A stretch of DNA of 64,000 bases from Flavobacterium undicola (GTDB lineage Bacteria; Bacteroidota; Bacteroidia; Flavobacteriales; Flavobacteriaceae): contig NZ_JAAAPM020000014.1 of NCBI RefSeq assembly GCF_009909155.2, positions 45,052-109,051 of the forward strand. The letters run 5' to 3'. Numbering within the stretch: the first letter of the stretch is position 1; each line of letters opens with the position of its first letter. Shown here piece by piece: positions 1-7,353 of this stretch. The notes beneath the pieces are model-generated. The model saw nothing but the letters and a program-made list of their open reading frames with translations. It had not been told where the DNA came from and did not search any database. A program made the translations under genes and the position numbers.

Positions 1-336
1 AGGCATGGTGTAAATCTTGTTTTTCAAATAAACAGGAATAAACCAAACTGCCACTATAATCAGCGCAATTGCAGCAACCCACTCATAAGCAGCAACAGCA
101 ATTCCTAAAAAGAACCCTTCACCACTCATTCCAATAAACTGCTCAGCTGAAATGTTTGAAGCAATTAACGAAGCTCCAATAGCCCACCATGTTAATGTTC
201 CTTCTGCCAAGAAATACGCTTTGGCGTCGTGTTCGTTTTTTTCGCGCTTGCGATAGATAATATATCCGTAGATTGAGACTACTAAAAAGTAGACGATAAA
301 TACTGCATAATCTGCAAATTCGAGACTTGAGCTCAT
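1..336 (-). CDS. SSS-family sodium/solute symporter, N-terminal part (cut by window edge)
   Basis: The reading frame starts with ATG at 336 on the minus strand and runs off the window edge after 112 residues. The visible protein begins MSSSLEFADYAVFIVYFLVV, which is a first membrane helix. A basic cytoplasmic stretch (YRKREKNEHDAKAYF) follows, then the helix containing LTWWAIGASLIASNISAEQF. The pattern of a W-W-x-x-G-A-S helix followed by SNISAEQFIGMSG is typical of the sodium:solute symporter family that includes sodium/sugar (SGLT-like) carriers. These are inner-membrane proteins that use the sodium gradient to import a solute. The substrate cannot be told from this part. A LacI-type palindrome at 405-420 upstream resembles one before susC at 45.9 kb, which suggests a carbohydrate-type substrate (inference). 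Confidence 0.85.
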   Translation of the reverse strand, partial: MSSSLEFADYAVFIVYFLVVSIYGYIIYRKREKNEHDAKAYFLAEGTLTWWAIGASLIASNISAEQFIGMSGEGFFLGIAVAAYEWVAAIALIIVAVWFIPVYLKNKIYTMP

Positions 337-731
337 AAGAAAATGGGTTTTTAGTTAATTAAATTATAGTTTTTAGTTTTTAAATACAGCTTTTTGTTTT
401 AAATCAATGTAATCGATTGTTCTTTGATTATTGAGAATAATACACAACTAAGATTTATCACTTCAGAATTTCGTTAAAAATCCTATTATAAAATAGTACA
501 TCAATTATATTTCAATACTTTTTTTACGAAAAACGAAATCCAAAAGTAAAATAAAAATACTTATTTACATCATTTTTTTAAATGTAAATTTAACATTTAT
601 AAACACAAAACAACATAACAAACTATAAAACAACCAATTAAACCTTTTTGTTTGTTGTTTATTTTTTCACAATTAAGCTGAAAAAACAGAAAAAACAGCT
701 TAAAATTGCTTGAAAAAACTAAAATCAAGCC
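337..731. other. Intergenic region, AT-rich, between the symporter and birA
   Basis: This 395-base gap holds no convincing reading frame. The only clear signal is the palindromic site at 405-420. The rest is very AT-rich, with runs of A and T around 530-720. It must contain the symporter promoter on the minus strand, but no clean TAnnTTTG element was found. Confidence 0.6.
405..420. promoter_or_regulatory. Candidate LacI-type operator upstream of the SSS symporter
   Basis: The near-palindrome TGTAATCGATTGT lies 72 bases before the symporter start. Read on the minus strand (in the direction of the gene), the sequence CAATCGATTACATTGA is identical over 16 bases to the site at 45893-45908 before susC. 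The TG-N-AATCGATT-N-CA form is the usual look of LacI/GalR-family operators. Function is inferred; no LacI-type regulator is present in the window. Confidence 0.5.
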
Positions 732-1460
732 TTAATAAAGCATTTGAATTTCTTTAAGGCCATACTCAATTATACTATCATCTTCTAAAAGAACAATCAG
801 CTTTCCTGCTGCCGAAACTCCTTGGATAATTCCCATAAAAGCTTTTTCGGTTTCTTTTTTAAAAGGTATTGGAACACCTTTCTTAAACAAGACTTCAGTG
901 TATTCCTTCCATAAATACTGAGGATTCGAATTAACAAGTTCCAAATTAATTTTTAATCGTTCCACAATTAAGACAACCAGTTCTTCTTTATCAAAACTGG
1001 AATTAGCAATAACTGCCATCGAGGAAGCTTTAGGTAAATTTTCAAAGTTTGTTTGATTCACATTCAATCCAATGCCGATGACAGAAGAAATGGTGTCATT
1101 ACTTTTAAAACTATTTTCAATAAGAATGCCAGCAATTTTTAAATTGTCTGACATAATGTCGTTAGGCCATTTAATCCTTAAATTCTGAATATCAAAAGTT
1201 TTTAATACCTGAATCAATGCTAAAGCAGTTGCAATATTCAATTTGTAAATATCCTCTACACCTACTAACAAATCCCTAACAAAAACACTCATTATTAGAT
1301 TCTTAGACTTTTCAGAATTCCAAACAGCTCCCATCTGACCGCGCCCTTTAGTTTGATTTTCAGCAGTAACAACAGTGTAATTTTCTAACTCCTCAGTTGC
1401 CGACAAGCCTTTAAGAAAATCATTTGTAGAATCTATGGCATCGAGTTTGATTAGTTTCAT
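732..1460 (-). CDS. birA: Biotin--[acetyl-CoA-carboxylase] ligase
   Basis: BirA activates biotin with ATP and attaches it to the lysine of the biotin carboxyl carrier protein, feeding fatty-acid synthesis. The protein is about 242 residues when started at the ATG at 1460; an upstream TTG at 1466 would add two residues. The ligase signatures are present: DSTND near the N-terminus, the nucleotide/biotin loop GRGQMG around residue 42 (GRGRRG in E. coli), and KWPND around residue 98. There is no N-terminal winged-helix domain, so it is the short enzyme-only class that does not repress transcription. It is divergent from rsfS, with about 95 bases shared between the two starts. Confidence 0.93.
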   Translation of the reverse strand: MKLIKLDAIDSTNDFLKGLSATEELENYTVVTAENQTKGRGQMGAVWNSEKSKNLIMSVFVRDLLVGVEDIYKLNIATALALIQVLKTFDIQNLRIKWPNDIMSDNLKIAGILIENSFKSNDTISSVIGIGLNVNQTNFENLPKASSMAVIANSSFDKEELVVLIVERLKINLELVNSNPQYLWKEYTEVLFKKGVPIPFKKETEKAFMGIIQGVSAAGKLIVLLEDDSIIEYGLKEIQMLY

Positions 1461-1556
1461 TAGCAATTATTTTTGAAACATTATTTAATATTATGTTAAG
1501 GTTCAAAAATAATCACAAAAAATGGTAACTTTACACACTTATTATAAAAATAATTC

Positions 1557-1928
1557 ATGGCAAAAAAGACTGTAAATAATGATGACCTATTGGCAAACAT
1601 TATCAAAGGAATAGAAGAAGTAAAAGGAAATGACATAGATATTCTCGATCTTAGAGAAATTGATACCGCAGTTTGCGACTATTTTGTTATCTGCAACGGA
1701 AATTCAAATACCCAAGTTAACGCAATTGTTAACTCCATTCAAAAAATTGTTTCTAAAGAAATCAAAGACAAACCTTGGCATGTTGAGGGAACTGACAATG
1801 CTGAATGGGTACTTATGGACTATGTTAATATTGTAGTTCACGTTTTCCAAAAACAAATTAGAGAATATTATAATATCGAAAGTTTGTGGGGTGATGCGAA
1901 AATCACTACAATTGCAAACAAATACTAA
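1557..1928 (+). CDS. rsfS: Ribosomal silencing factor RsfS
   Basis: This 123-residue protein belongs to the RsfS/Iojap family, which binds ribosomal protein uL14 and prevents joining of the two ribosomal subunits when nutrients are scarce. Family marks visible are DILDLREIDTAVCDYFVICNG around residues 27-48, the WHVEG-x-DNAEWVLMDY segment around residues 74-90, and the IREYYNIESLWGDA end. The length is normal. It lies 16 bases before ftsH on the same strand, an arrangement that implies co-transcription. The sequence TAACTTTA at 1526-1533 resembles a Bacteroidota -7 element, but no matching -33 box is clear. Confidence 0.95.
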   Translation: MAKKTVNNDDLLANIIKGIEEVKGNDIDILDLREIDTAVCDYFVICNGNSNTQVNAIVNSIQKIVSKEIKDKPWHVEGTDNAEWVLMDYVNIVVHVFQKQIREYYNIESLWGDAKITTIANKY

Positions 1929-1944
1929 AGAAAGATAGAAAACA

Positions 1945-3870
1945 ATGGCAAAAGATAACAATCCTAATCCTAATAAATTCAGGATAAGCCCTTGGTTAGT
2001 GTATACTACCATATTACTTATTTTCTTATTTATTAGCTTTGTAACTGGCAGTTCGAGCTTACAGGAACCATCTCAATTAACTTCTTCTAAATTCAACATT
2101 TATTTAGAAAAAGGACAAATTGAAAAAGTAATTGTTTACAACAAATCAGAAGCTGAAGTTTTTTTAAAACCAGAAGCTTTAAAAGAAAAAGAGCACCAAA
2201 GAGTTGCTAAGGATATTTTTGATCGTCCTAACAAAGGACCTCAATATACTTTTGAAATTGGTAATGATCAAATTTTTCAAACCAAATTAGAAAAAGCAGT
2301 TGCTGAAGGCAAACTAAAAGATTTTGATTTTTTAGCTAAAAGCAACTGGTCTGACATCCTTATTAGCTTACTTCCTGTAATCATCATCATTGGAGTATGG
2401 ATTTTTATCATGCGTAAAATGTCAGGTGGTGGCGCTGGTGGTGGCGGACAAATCTTTAACATTGGAAAATCAAAAGCGAGACTTTTTGACGAAAAAAACG
2501 ATGTTAAAACTACTTTTAAAGATGTAGCAGGACTTGAAGGAGCTAAAGAAGAAATACAAGAAATTGTAGAATTCTTAAAAAACCCTGAAAAGTACACCAA
2601 TTTAGGTGGTAAAATCCCTAAAGGAGCTTTACTTGTAGGACCTCCGGGAACAGGAAAAACCTTATTAGCAAAAGCAGTAGCTGGTGAAGCTCAAGTTCCA
2701 TTTTTCTCATTATCAGGTTCTGATTTCGTTGAAATGTTTGTTGGAGTTGGTGCTTCAAGAGTACGTGACTTATTCAAACAAGCCAAAGAAAAATCTCCAG
2801 CAATCATTTTCATTGACGAAATTGACGCTGTAGGTAGAGCTAGAGGAAAAAATAATATGTCAGGCGGAAACGACGAACGTGAAAATACTTTGAACCAACT
2901 ACTAACCGAAATGGATGGTTTTGGAACAAATACTAATGTAATCGTTTTGGCAGCAACAAACAGAGCCGATGTTTTAGATAAAGCTTTAATGCGTGCCGGA
3001 CGTTTTGACAGACAAATATTTGTAGACTTACCAGACATTCGCGAACGTGCTGAAATTTTCAAAGTACACCTTGCTCCTTTGAAAAAAGTAGAAGGTTTAG
3101 ATTTAGACTTTTTAGCTAAACAAACTCCAGGTTTCTCTGGTGCTGATATTGCCAATGTATGTAATGAAGCTGCCTTAATTGCTGCTCGTAATAACAAAAC
3201 TGCTGTTGACAAACAAGATTTCCTTGATGCTGTTGATAGAATCGTTGGTGGTTTAGAAAAGAAAAACAAAATAATTACTGCAGAAGAGAAAAAAGCAATC
3301 GCAATTCACGAAGCAGGTCATGCTACAGTGAGCTGGATGCTTGAACACGCTGCCCCATTAATTAAGGTAACTATAGTTCCTCGTGGACAAAGTTTAGGTG
3401 CTGCCTGGTACCTGCCTGAAGAACGCCAAATTGTACGTACAGACCAAATGCTGGATGAAATGTGCGCTACTATGGGTGGTCGTGCTGCCGAAAAAGTAAC
3501 TTTTAACCGAATTTCAACGGGTGCTTTGAGCGATTTAGAAAAAGTAACTAAGCAAGCTCGTGCAATGGTTACGATCTATGGTTTGAATGACAAAATAGGA
3601 AATGTCACTTATTATGATTCATCTGGACAAAGCGAATACAGTTTTTCAAAACCTTATTCTGATGAAACTGCAAAAATCATAGATACCGAAATATCAGCAC
3701 TTATCGAAAGCCAATACGATAGAGCGATCAAAATCTTAGAAGACAACAAAGACAAATTAAATCAGCTTGCTGATATTCTTATCGAAAAAGAAGTGATTTT
3801 CAAAGACGATTTAGAAACAATTTTCGGAAAAAGAAGCTTTGATAAAAATCTGGAAGAAGTAGTCTCGTAA
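1945..3870 (+). CDS. ftsH: ATP-dependent zinc metalloprotease FtsH
   Basis: FtsH is a membrane-anchored AAA+ protease that extracts and degrades misfolded membrane proteins and some regulators. The 641-residue protein has two N-terminal membrane helices (about residues 17-37 and 138-156) around a periplasmic domain, followed by a glycine-rich linker. The AAA module shows Walker A GPPGTGKT around residue 228, Walker B IIFIDEID around residue 288, and the second region of homology ATNRADVLDKALMRAGRFDRQ-type stretch around 336. The zinc site HEAGH is near residue 453. Length and domain order are standard. A strong terminator follows the gene, ending the rsfS-ftsH unit. Confidence 0.97.
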   Translation: MAKDNNPNPNKFRISPWLVYTTILLIFLFISFVTGSSSLQEPSQLTSSKFNIYLEKGQIEKVIVYNKSEAEVFLKPEALKEKEHQRVAKDIFDRPNKGPQYTFEIGNDQIFQTKLEKAVAEGKLKDFDFLAKSNWSDILISLLPVIIIIGVWIFIMRKMSGGGAGGGGQIFNIGKSKARLFDEKNDVKTTFKDVAGLEGAKEEIQEIVEFLKNPEKYTNLGGKIPKGALLVGPPGTGKTLLAKAVAGEAQVPFFSLSGSDFVEMFVGVGASRVRDLFKQAKEKSPAIIFIDEIDAVGRARGKNNMSGGNDERENTLNQLLTEMDGFGTNTNVIVLAATNRADVLDKALMRAGRFDRQIFVDLPDIRERAEIFKVHLAPLKKVEGLDLDFLAKQTPGFSGADIANVCNEAALIAARNNKTAVDKQDFLDAVDRIVGGLEKKNKIITAEEKKAIAIHEAGHATVSWMLEHAAPLIKVTIVPRGQSLGAAWYLPEERQIVRTDQMLDEMCATMGGRAAEKVTFNRISTGALSDLEKVTKQARAMVTIYGLNDKIGNVTYYDSSGQSEYSFSKPYSDETAKIIDTEISALIESQYDRAIKILEDNKDKLNQLADILIEKEVIFKDDLETIFGKRSFDKNLEEVVS

Positions 3871-3894
3871 TTAGATACTTGAGATAAATTATTT

Positions 3895-3935
3895 AAAATC
3901 TTAATTCAAAACAGCGTTTTGAATTAAGATTTTTT
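3895..3935 (+). terminator. Rho-independent terminator after ftsH
   Basis: A perfect 18-base-pair stem (3895-3912 with 3916-3933), with arms ending ATTCAAAAC and GTTTTGAAT around the three-base loop AGC, runs into a T-rich end. It sits 25 bases after the ftsH stop. Confidence 0.9.
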
Positions 3936-3943
3936 TATCTTTG
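3919..3943 (+). promoter_or_regulatory. Candidate Bacteroidota promoter for the cdsA-psd operon
   Basis: TATCTTTG at 3936-3943 fits the TAnnTTTG -7 element, 38 bases before the LUD-protein start. The nearest upstream TTG (3919-3921) gives a spacer of only 14 bases and lies inside the terminator stem, so the -33 assignment is weak. Confidence 0.5.
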
Positions 3944-3980
3944 GACGGTTACAAACAATATATCAAGTACCTTACAAAAT

Positions 3981-4583
3981 ATGAGTCTCTTTAGAAAAAT
4001 TTTCGGATCTAGTATTTCGGCATCAGATGAGGAAAAAGAAAATAAAAACAATAATTTCTTTCCTGATAATAATATATCTGTTGACGAACGATTTATCTAC
4101 AATTTTAAAAAAAATGGAGGTAAATTTTTATACTGTGAAAATGCTAAGGAAGTAAAAGACCAATTTGAAAATATCCTAGAAGAAAACGACTGGTTTGAAA
4201 GTGAAGTATTGTGCTACGACACTAATTTGTTTGGATTATTAGACGAAAACAAACTTACTTATAACAAACCTGCGAACCCTAAGTTTTTATTGTCCAGCTG
4301 TGAAAATTTGATTGCTGAAGAAGGTTCTATTCTTTTTTCATCTAAACAAATCAAACAACACAAACCAAACGAATTACCTACTAACATTGTAATTTTAGCA
4401 ACTACAAGCCAAATCCTTGCTATGAAAAGTGATGGCCTTAGTGCTATAAAAAAGAAATACGAAAGAGATTACCCTACCAATATTACAGCTATTAAATATT
4501 TTGAAAAAGCAAAAGAAGAAGACTTTACCCAATACGGCAGTTCTGCTAAAAATCTTTATTTATTGCTTTTAGAAGATCTTTAA
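3981..4583 (+). CDS. LUD-domain (LutC/YkgG-family) protein
   Basis: The 200-residue protein carries the LUD fold found in LutB/LutC lactate-utilisation proteins. The typical features are a central segment LLSSCENLIAEEGSILFSS (about residues 103-121), where an early glycine/serine motif (EEGSI) binds the substrate, and a hydrophobic PTNIVILATTSQI strand after it. The start of the protein (MSLFRKIFGSSISAS) is a short amphipathic lead typical of the Bacteroidota single-LUD proteins. There is no neighbouring lutA or lutB, so a role in lactate oxidation cannot be claimed. It is the first gene of a tight operon with cdsA, which follows after one base. Confidence 0.8.
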   Translation: MSLFRKIFGSSISASDEEKENKNNNFFPDNNISVDERFIYNFKKNGGKFLYCENAKEVKDQFENILEENDWFESEVLCYDTNLFGLLDENKLTYNKPANPKFLLSSCENLIAEEGSILFSSKQIKQHKPNELPTNIVILATTSQILAMKSDGLSAIKKKYERDYPTNITAIKYFEKAKEEDFTQYGSSAKNLYLLLLEDL

Positions 4584-4584
4584 A

Positions 4585-5475
4585 ATGAATGAAACTCTAA
4601 AAAGATCAATATCAGGAGCCGTTTATATTGTATTATTATTAGCTTCTATTTTATTTTCAACCGAAAGTTTTTTTATACTCTTTGGCTTATTTTTAGTCAT
4701 TGCTATATATGAATTCTGCAATTTAACCCATGTAAGCAAAGCACTACCGTTAATTGCTGGTACTTTATTGTATTGCACAATAACATTAATCAGTCATTAC
4801 AATAAAATTACTACCGAAACTATCAATCAAATTTTTGATACTAATGTTGAAATTACTATCAACATTGAACAACTGAATATTGTTTTACTGGCAACAACCC
4901 TGGTTGTATCCATAAAATGCATTCTTTTTCTATTTTATGATAATATTCAAAAGATAAGTACATCATCAAAATACCTTTATTTATTTGGTTACATCATATT
5001 ACCTTTTATATTTATCACCAAAATTTCTTTTGGAATAAAAGACTACAACCCTAAAATTATAATTGGGTTATTTCTGTTAATTTGGACTAACGATACTTTT
5101 GCTTATATCGTTGGAAAATCAATAGGAAAAAACAAACTTTACGAACGCATATCACCTAAAAAAACCATCGAAGGCTTTGTAGGCGGAATACTTTTTGCCG
5201 TTTTAGCGGGTTATTTAATATCAAAATATTACATCAAAGCCAAACCTGAGTTTAGCGAACAATCCATACTAATATGGACCTCAATCGCTACTATTGTTGG
5301 TATATTTGGAACTATAGGTGATTTAATTGAATCCAAATTCAAACGAATTGCCGGAGTAAAAGACAGCGGAAGTATCATGCCTGGACACGGAGGTGTACTA
5401 GATAGACTAGATAGTGTTATATTTGTAGCACCAATTATATTTTTATTTTATCAAATTTTAAATTATGTTTCATAA
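4585..5475 (+). CDS. cdsA: Phosphatidate cytidylyltransferase (CDP-diglyceride synthase)
   Basis: CdsA makes CDP-diacylglycerol from phosphatidic acid and CTP at the inner membrane, the branch point for phospholipids. The 296-residue protein has several membrane helices. Near the C-terminus it carries the family signature: SPKKTIEGFVGGI around residue 190 and the GDLIESKFKRIAGVKDSG block around 245-262, followed by MPGHGGVLDRLDS around 265-277. The gene starts one base after the LUD gene and overlaps psd by 11 bases, so all are translated from one message. Confidence 0.95.
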   Translation: MNETLKRSISGAVYIVLLLASILFSTESFFILFGLFLVIAIYEFCNLTHVSKALPLIAGTLLYCTITLISHYNKITTETINQIFDTNVEITINIEQLNIVLLATTLVVSIKCILFLFYDNIQKISTSSKYLYLFGYIILPFIFITKISFGIKDYNPKIIIGLFLLIWTNDTFAYIVGKSIGKNKLYERISPKKTIEGFVGGILFAVLAGYLISKYYIKAKPEFSEQSILIWTSIATIVGIFGTIGDLIESKFKRIAGVKDSGSIMPGHGGVLDRLDSVIFVAPIIFLFYQILNYVS

Positions 5476-6115
5476 AGAAGGAGCCCCATCAATTTCATTA
5501 GGTATAATTTTTACAGTTGCTGTACTTTTACTTGCTGACAAATTTATCGATATCAATTGGCTAAAGATGTCGGTTCAAATCTTTGCCTTTTTGATTTTGA
5601 TTATCATCTTACAATTCTTTAGAAACCCTAAAAGAACTGTAATTATCAACGAAAATCAAATTCTAGCTCCCGTTGATGGAAAAGTTGTAGTTATCGAAGA
5701 AGTGTATGAAGGAGAATATTTTAAAGACAAACGTTTACAGGTTTCTATCTTTATGTCTCCAATAAACGTACATGTTACTAGATATGCAATGAGCGGAATT
5801 ATTAAATTCAGCAAATACCATCCTGGTAAGTTTTTAGTAGCCTGGCATCCAAAAGCTAGTGAAGAAAATGAAAGAACAACTGTTGTAATAGAAAACAATA
5901 CTTTTGGCGCTGTCTTATACCGTCAAATTGCCGGAGCATTAGCGCGCCGAATTGTAAATTACGCAGAAGAAGGAATGCAAGTGGTTCAAGGCACTGATGC
6001 CGGATTTATTAAATTTGGTTCTAGAGTAGATTTATTTTTACCTTTAGGAACTCCAATAAATGTGGTTCTTAACCAAAAAGCTATTGGAGGAAAAACTATT
6101 ATTGCAACAAAATAA
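5465..6115 (+). CDS. psd: Phosphatidylserine decarboxylase (short, archaeal/rhizobial-type proenzyme)
   Basis: Psd converts phosphatidylserine to phosphatidylethanolamine. It is made as a proenzyme that cleaves itself to create a pyruvoyl group. The 216-residue protein has two N-terminal hydrophobic segments (about residues 8-25 and 33-50) and a catalytic domain with APVDGKVV near residue 67, MSPINVHVTR near residue 98 and the cleavage motif FGSR near residue 182 (GFIKFGSRVDLFLP). The cut is expected between Gly and Ser. The short form with FGSR differs from the E. coli LGST form. The cdsA-psd pairing places two steps of phosphatidylethanolamine synthesis together. Confidence 0.93.
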   Translation: MFHKEGAPSISLGIIFTVAVLLLADKFIDINWLKMSVQIFAFLILIIILQFFRNPKRTVIINENQILAPVDGKVVVIEEVYEGEYFKDKRLQVSIFMSPINVHVTRYAMSGIIKFSKYHPGKFLVAWHPKASEENERTTVVIENNTFGAVLYRQIAGALARRIVNYAEEGMQVVQGTDAGFIKFGSRVDLFLPLGTPINVVLNQKAIGGKTIIATK

Positions 6116-6121
6116 TAATAA

Positions 6122-6382
6122 ATGATTGAAAAAGATTTAGATACTAGGTTTAAAGAAGCGGTTAGAAAAGCCTCTAAAATGACTCAAGCATCTTTACCTC
6201 AAGATGTTCAGTTGCGTCTTTATGCCTATTACAAACAGGCTACAATTGGCACAATGGAAATAAGACAAACCTCTAAATTTCACTTAAGAGATGCCTTTAA
6301 AATCAATGCGTGGATGCAAATAAGTCATATCACAGCTGAGGAAGCCAAAGAAAATTATATCGAAATCATCAATTCTCTTTGA
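6122..6382 (+). CDS. Acyl-CoA-binding protein
   Basis: This 86-residue protein is the size of a stand-alone acyl-CoA-binding protein. It has the four-helix family pattern: an acidic start, LPQDVQLRLYAYYKQATIG around residues 25-43, and the late tryptophan segment DAFKINAWMQ around 67-76, where lysine and tyrosine residues contact the CoA. It probably buffers acyl-CoA for lipid synthesis, in keeping with cdsA and psd immediately upstream (6 bases away). Such proteins are common in eukaryotes and in some bacteria, including Bacteroidota. Confidence 0.9.
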   Translation: MIEKDLDTRFKEAVRKASKMTQASLPQDVQLRLYAYYKQATIGTMEIRQTSKFHLRDAFKINAWMQISHITAEEAKENYIEIINSL

Positions 6383-6399
6383 AACACAATAGTATCCCA

Positions 6400-7176
6400 A
6401 TGAAAAAACTTTTTTATACCATCACAAGTCTATTCTTATTGAGTTTTTTAGTTTCATGTAACAATAAAAAACTAACTGAAGTTGTCGAAGTACCTCTTCC
6501 TACGGCTGAAGAAAAAGTGACCCTTGGATTCCCTGATGATGTAAAGGCTGAACCAGGTTCATTTTTATTAGAGAAATTACCTTATTCTTATGACGCTCTG
6601 GCACCTGCTATTTCAGCACTAAACCTAGAAGCACACTATTCTAAACACTACCTGACGTATACCAATAATCTAAACGCAGCGATAGCTGGAACGGAATACG
6701 AGAATATGTCAATCGAAAATATCTTAGCTAAACTGGATATCAACGATACCGAACTTAGAAACAATGCAGGAGGTTATTACAACCATTCTCTTTATTGGAA
6801 ATCTATGGGGCCTAATGCCGGCGGAGCTCCTAAAGATAGCATTGCAGGAGCAATCGACAGAGACTTTGGTTCTTTTAGCGATTTTAAAAATGCATTTAAA
6901 GAAGAAGCAAACAAACAGTTTGGTTCAGCTTGGGTTTGGTTAATTGTTGACAGAGCAGGAAAACTAAAAATTACCAGTTCTCAAAACCAGGACAATCCTT
7001 TGATGCGAAATGCTGCTGTACCGGGAACTCCTATTTTAGCTTTAGATTTATGGGAACACGCTTATTATTTAGGACACCAATACCGTCGCGCAACCTATAT
7101 CGAATCTTTCTTTAATGTTATCAATTGGGCAAAAGTGGACGAGAATTACCAAAATACATTCATAAAGAAATACTAA
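6400..7176 (+). CDS. sodA: Mn-type superoxide dismutase with a lipoprotein signal
   Basis: The ATG at 6400 is preferred over a TTG at 6379 because it gives a clean lipoprotein signal, MKKLFYTITSLFLLSFLVSC. The mature part (about 238 residues) is an Fe/Mn superoxide dismutase: metal ligands His in LEAHYSKHYLTY and NNHSLYW-type YYNHSLYW, then Asp and His in ALDLWEHAYYLGHQY. The outer-sphere residue pattern GGYYNHS together with NQDNPLM (Gln in the second half) is the MnSOD type rather than the FeSOD type. The lipobox predicts an anchored enzyme facing the periplasm or cell surface, unlike the usual cytoplasmic SodA. It closes the lipid operon 17 bases after the acyl-CoA-binding gene. Confidence 0.9.
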   Translation: MKKLFYTITSLFLLSFLVSCNNKKLTEVVEVPLPTAEEKVTLGFPDDVKAEPGSFLLEKLPYSYDALAPAISALNLEAHYSKHYLTYTNNLNAAIAGTEYENMSIENILAKLDINDTELRNNAGGYYNHSLYWKSMGPNAGGAPKDSIAGAIDRDFGSFSDFKNAFKEEANKQFGSAWVWLIVDRAGKLKITSSQNQDNPLMRNAAVPGTPILALDLWEHAYYLGHQYRRATYIESFFNVINWAKVDENYQNTFIKKY

Positions 7177-7196
7177 CATTCTTTTTTGAAACACCT

Positions 7197-7240
7197 AAAA
7201 AAGCTGATGTACTACTCCATAGTATTCGTCAGCTTTTTTG
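7197..7240 (+). terminator. Rho-independent terminator after the SOD gene
   Basis: Arms AAAAAAGCTGA (7197-7207) and TCAGCTTTTTT (7229-7239) pair around a 21-base loop that can itself fold (ACTA/TAGT). It ends in a run of six T. Confidence 0.8.
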
Positions 7241-7308
7241 TTTGAAAACCAAAAGCCAACAACCGAAAAATATAGTGTTTCAAAATCATAAATAAATAGT
7301 AATATTTA

Positions 7309-7337
7309 TTGGGATTGTTTCCTTTTTCATAAATTTG
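7309..7337 (+). promoter_or_regulatory. Bacteroidota promoter for the OstA-like gene
   Basis: TTG at 7309-7311, an 18-base spacer and TAAATTTG at 7330-7337 match the TTG/TAnnTTTG consensus. The predicted transcript starts only about 10 bases before the TTG start codon at 7354. Confidence 0.75.
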
Positions 7338-7353
7338 ACAAAAATATACACCC

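Noticed and set aside
2691..3269. 192-residue frame antisense to ftsH
   Set aside because: It is a mirror of the conserved ftsH coding sequence, with low-complexity Ser/Lys content and no domain.
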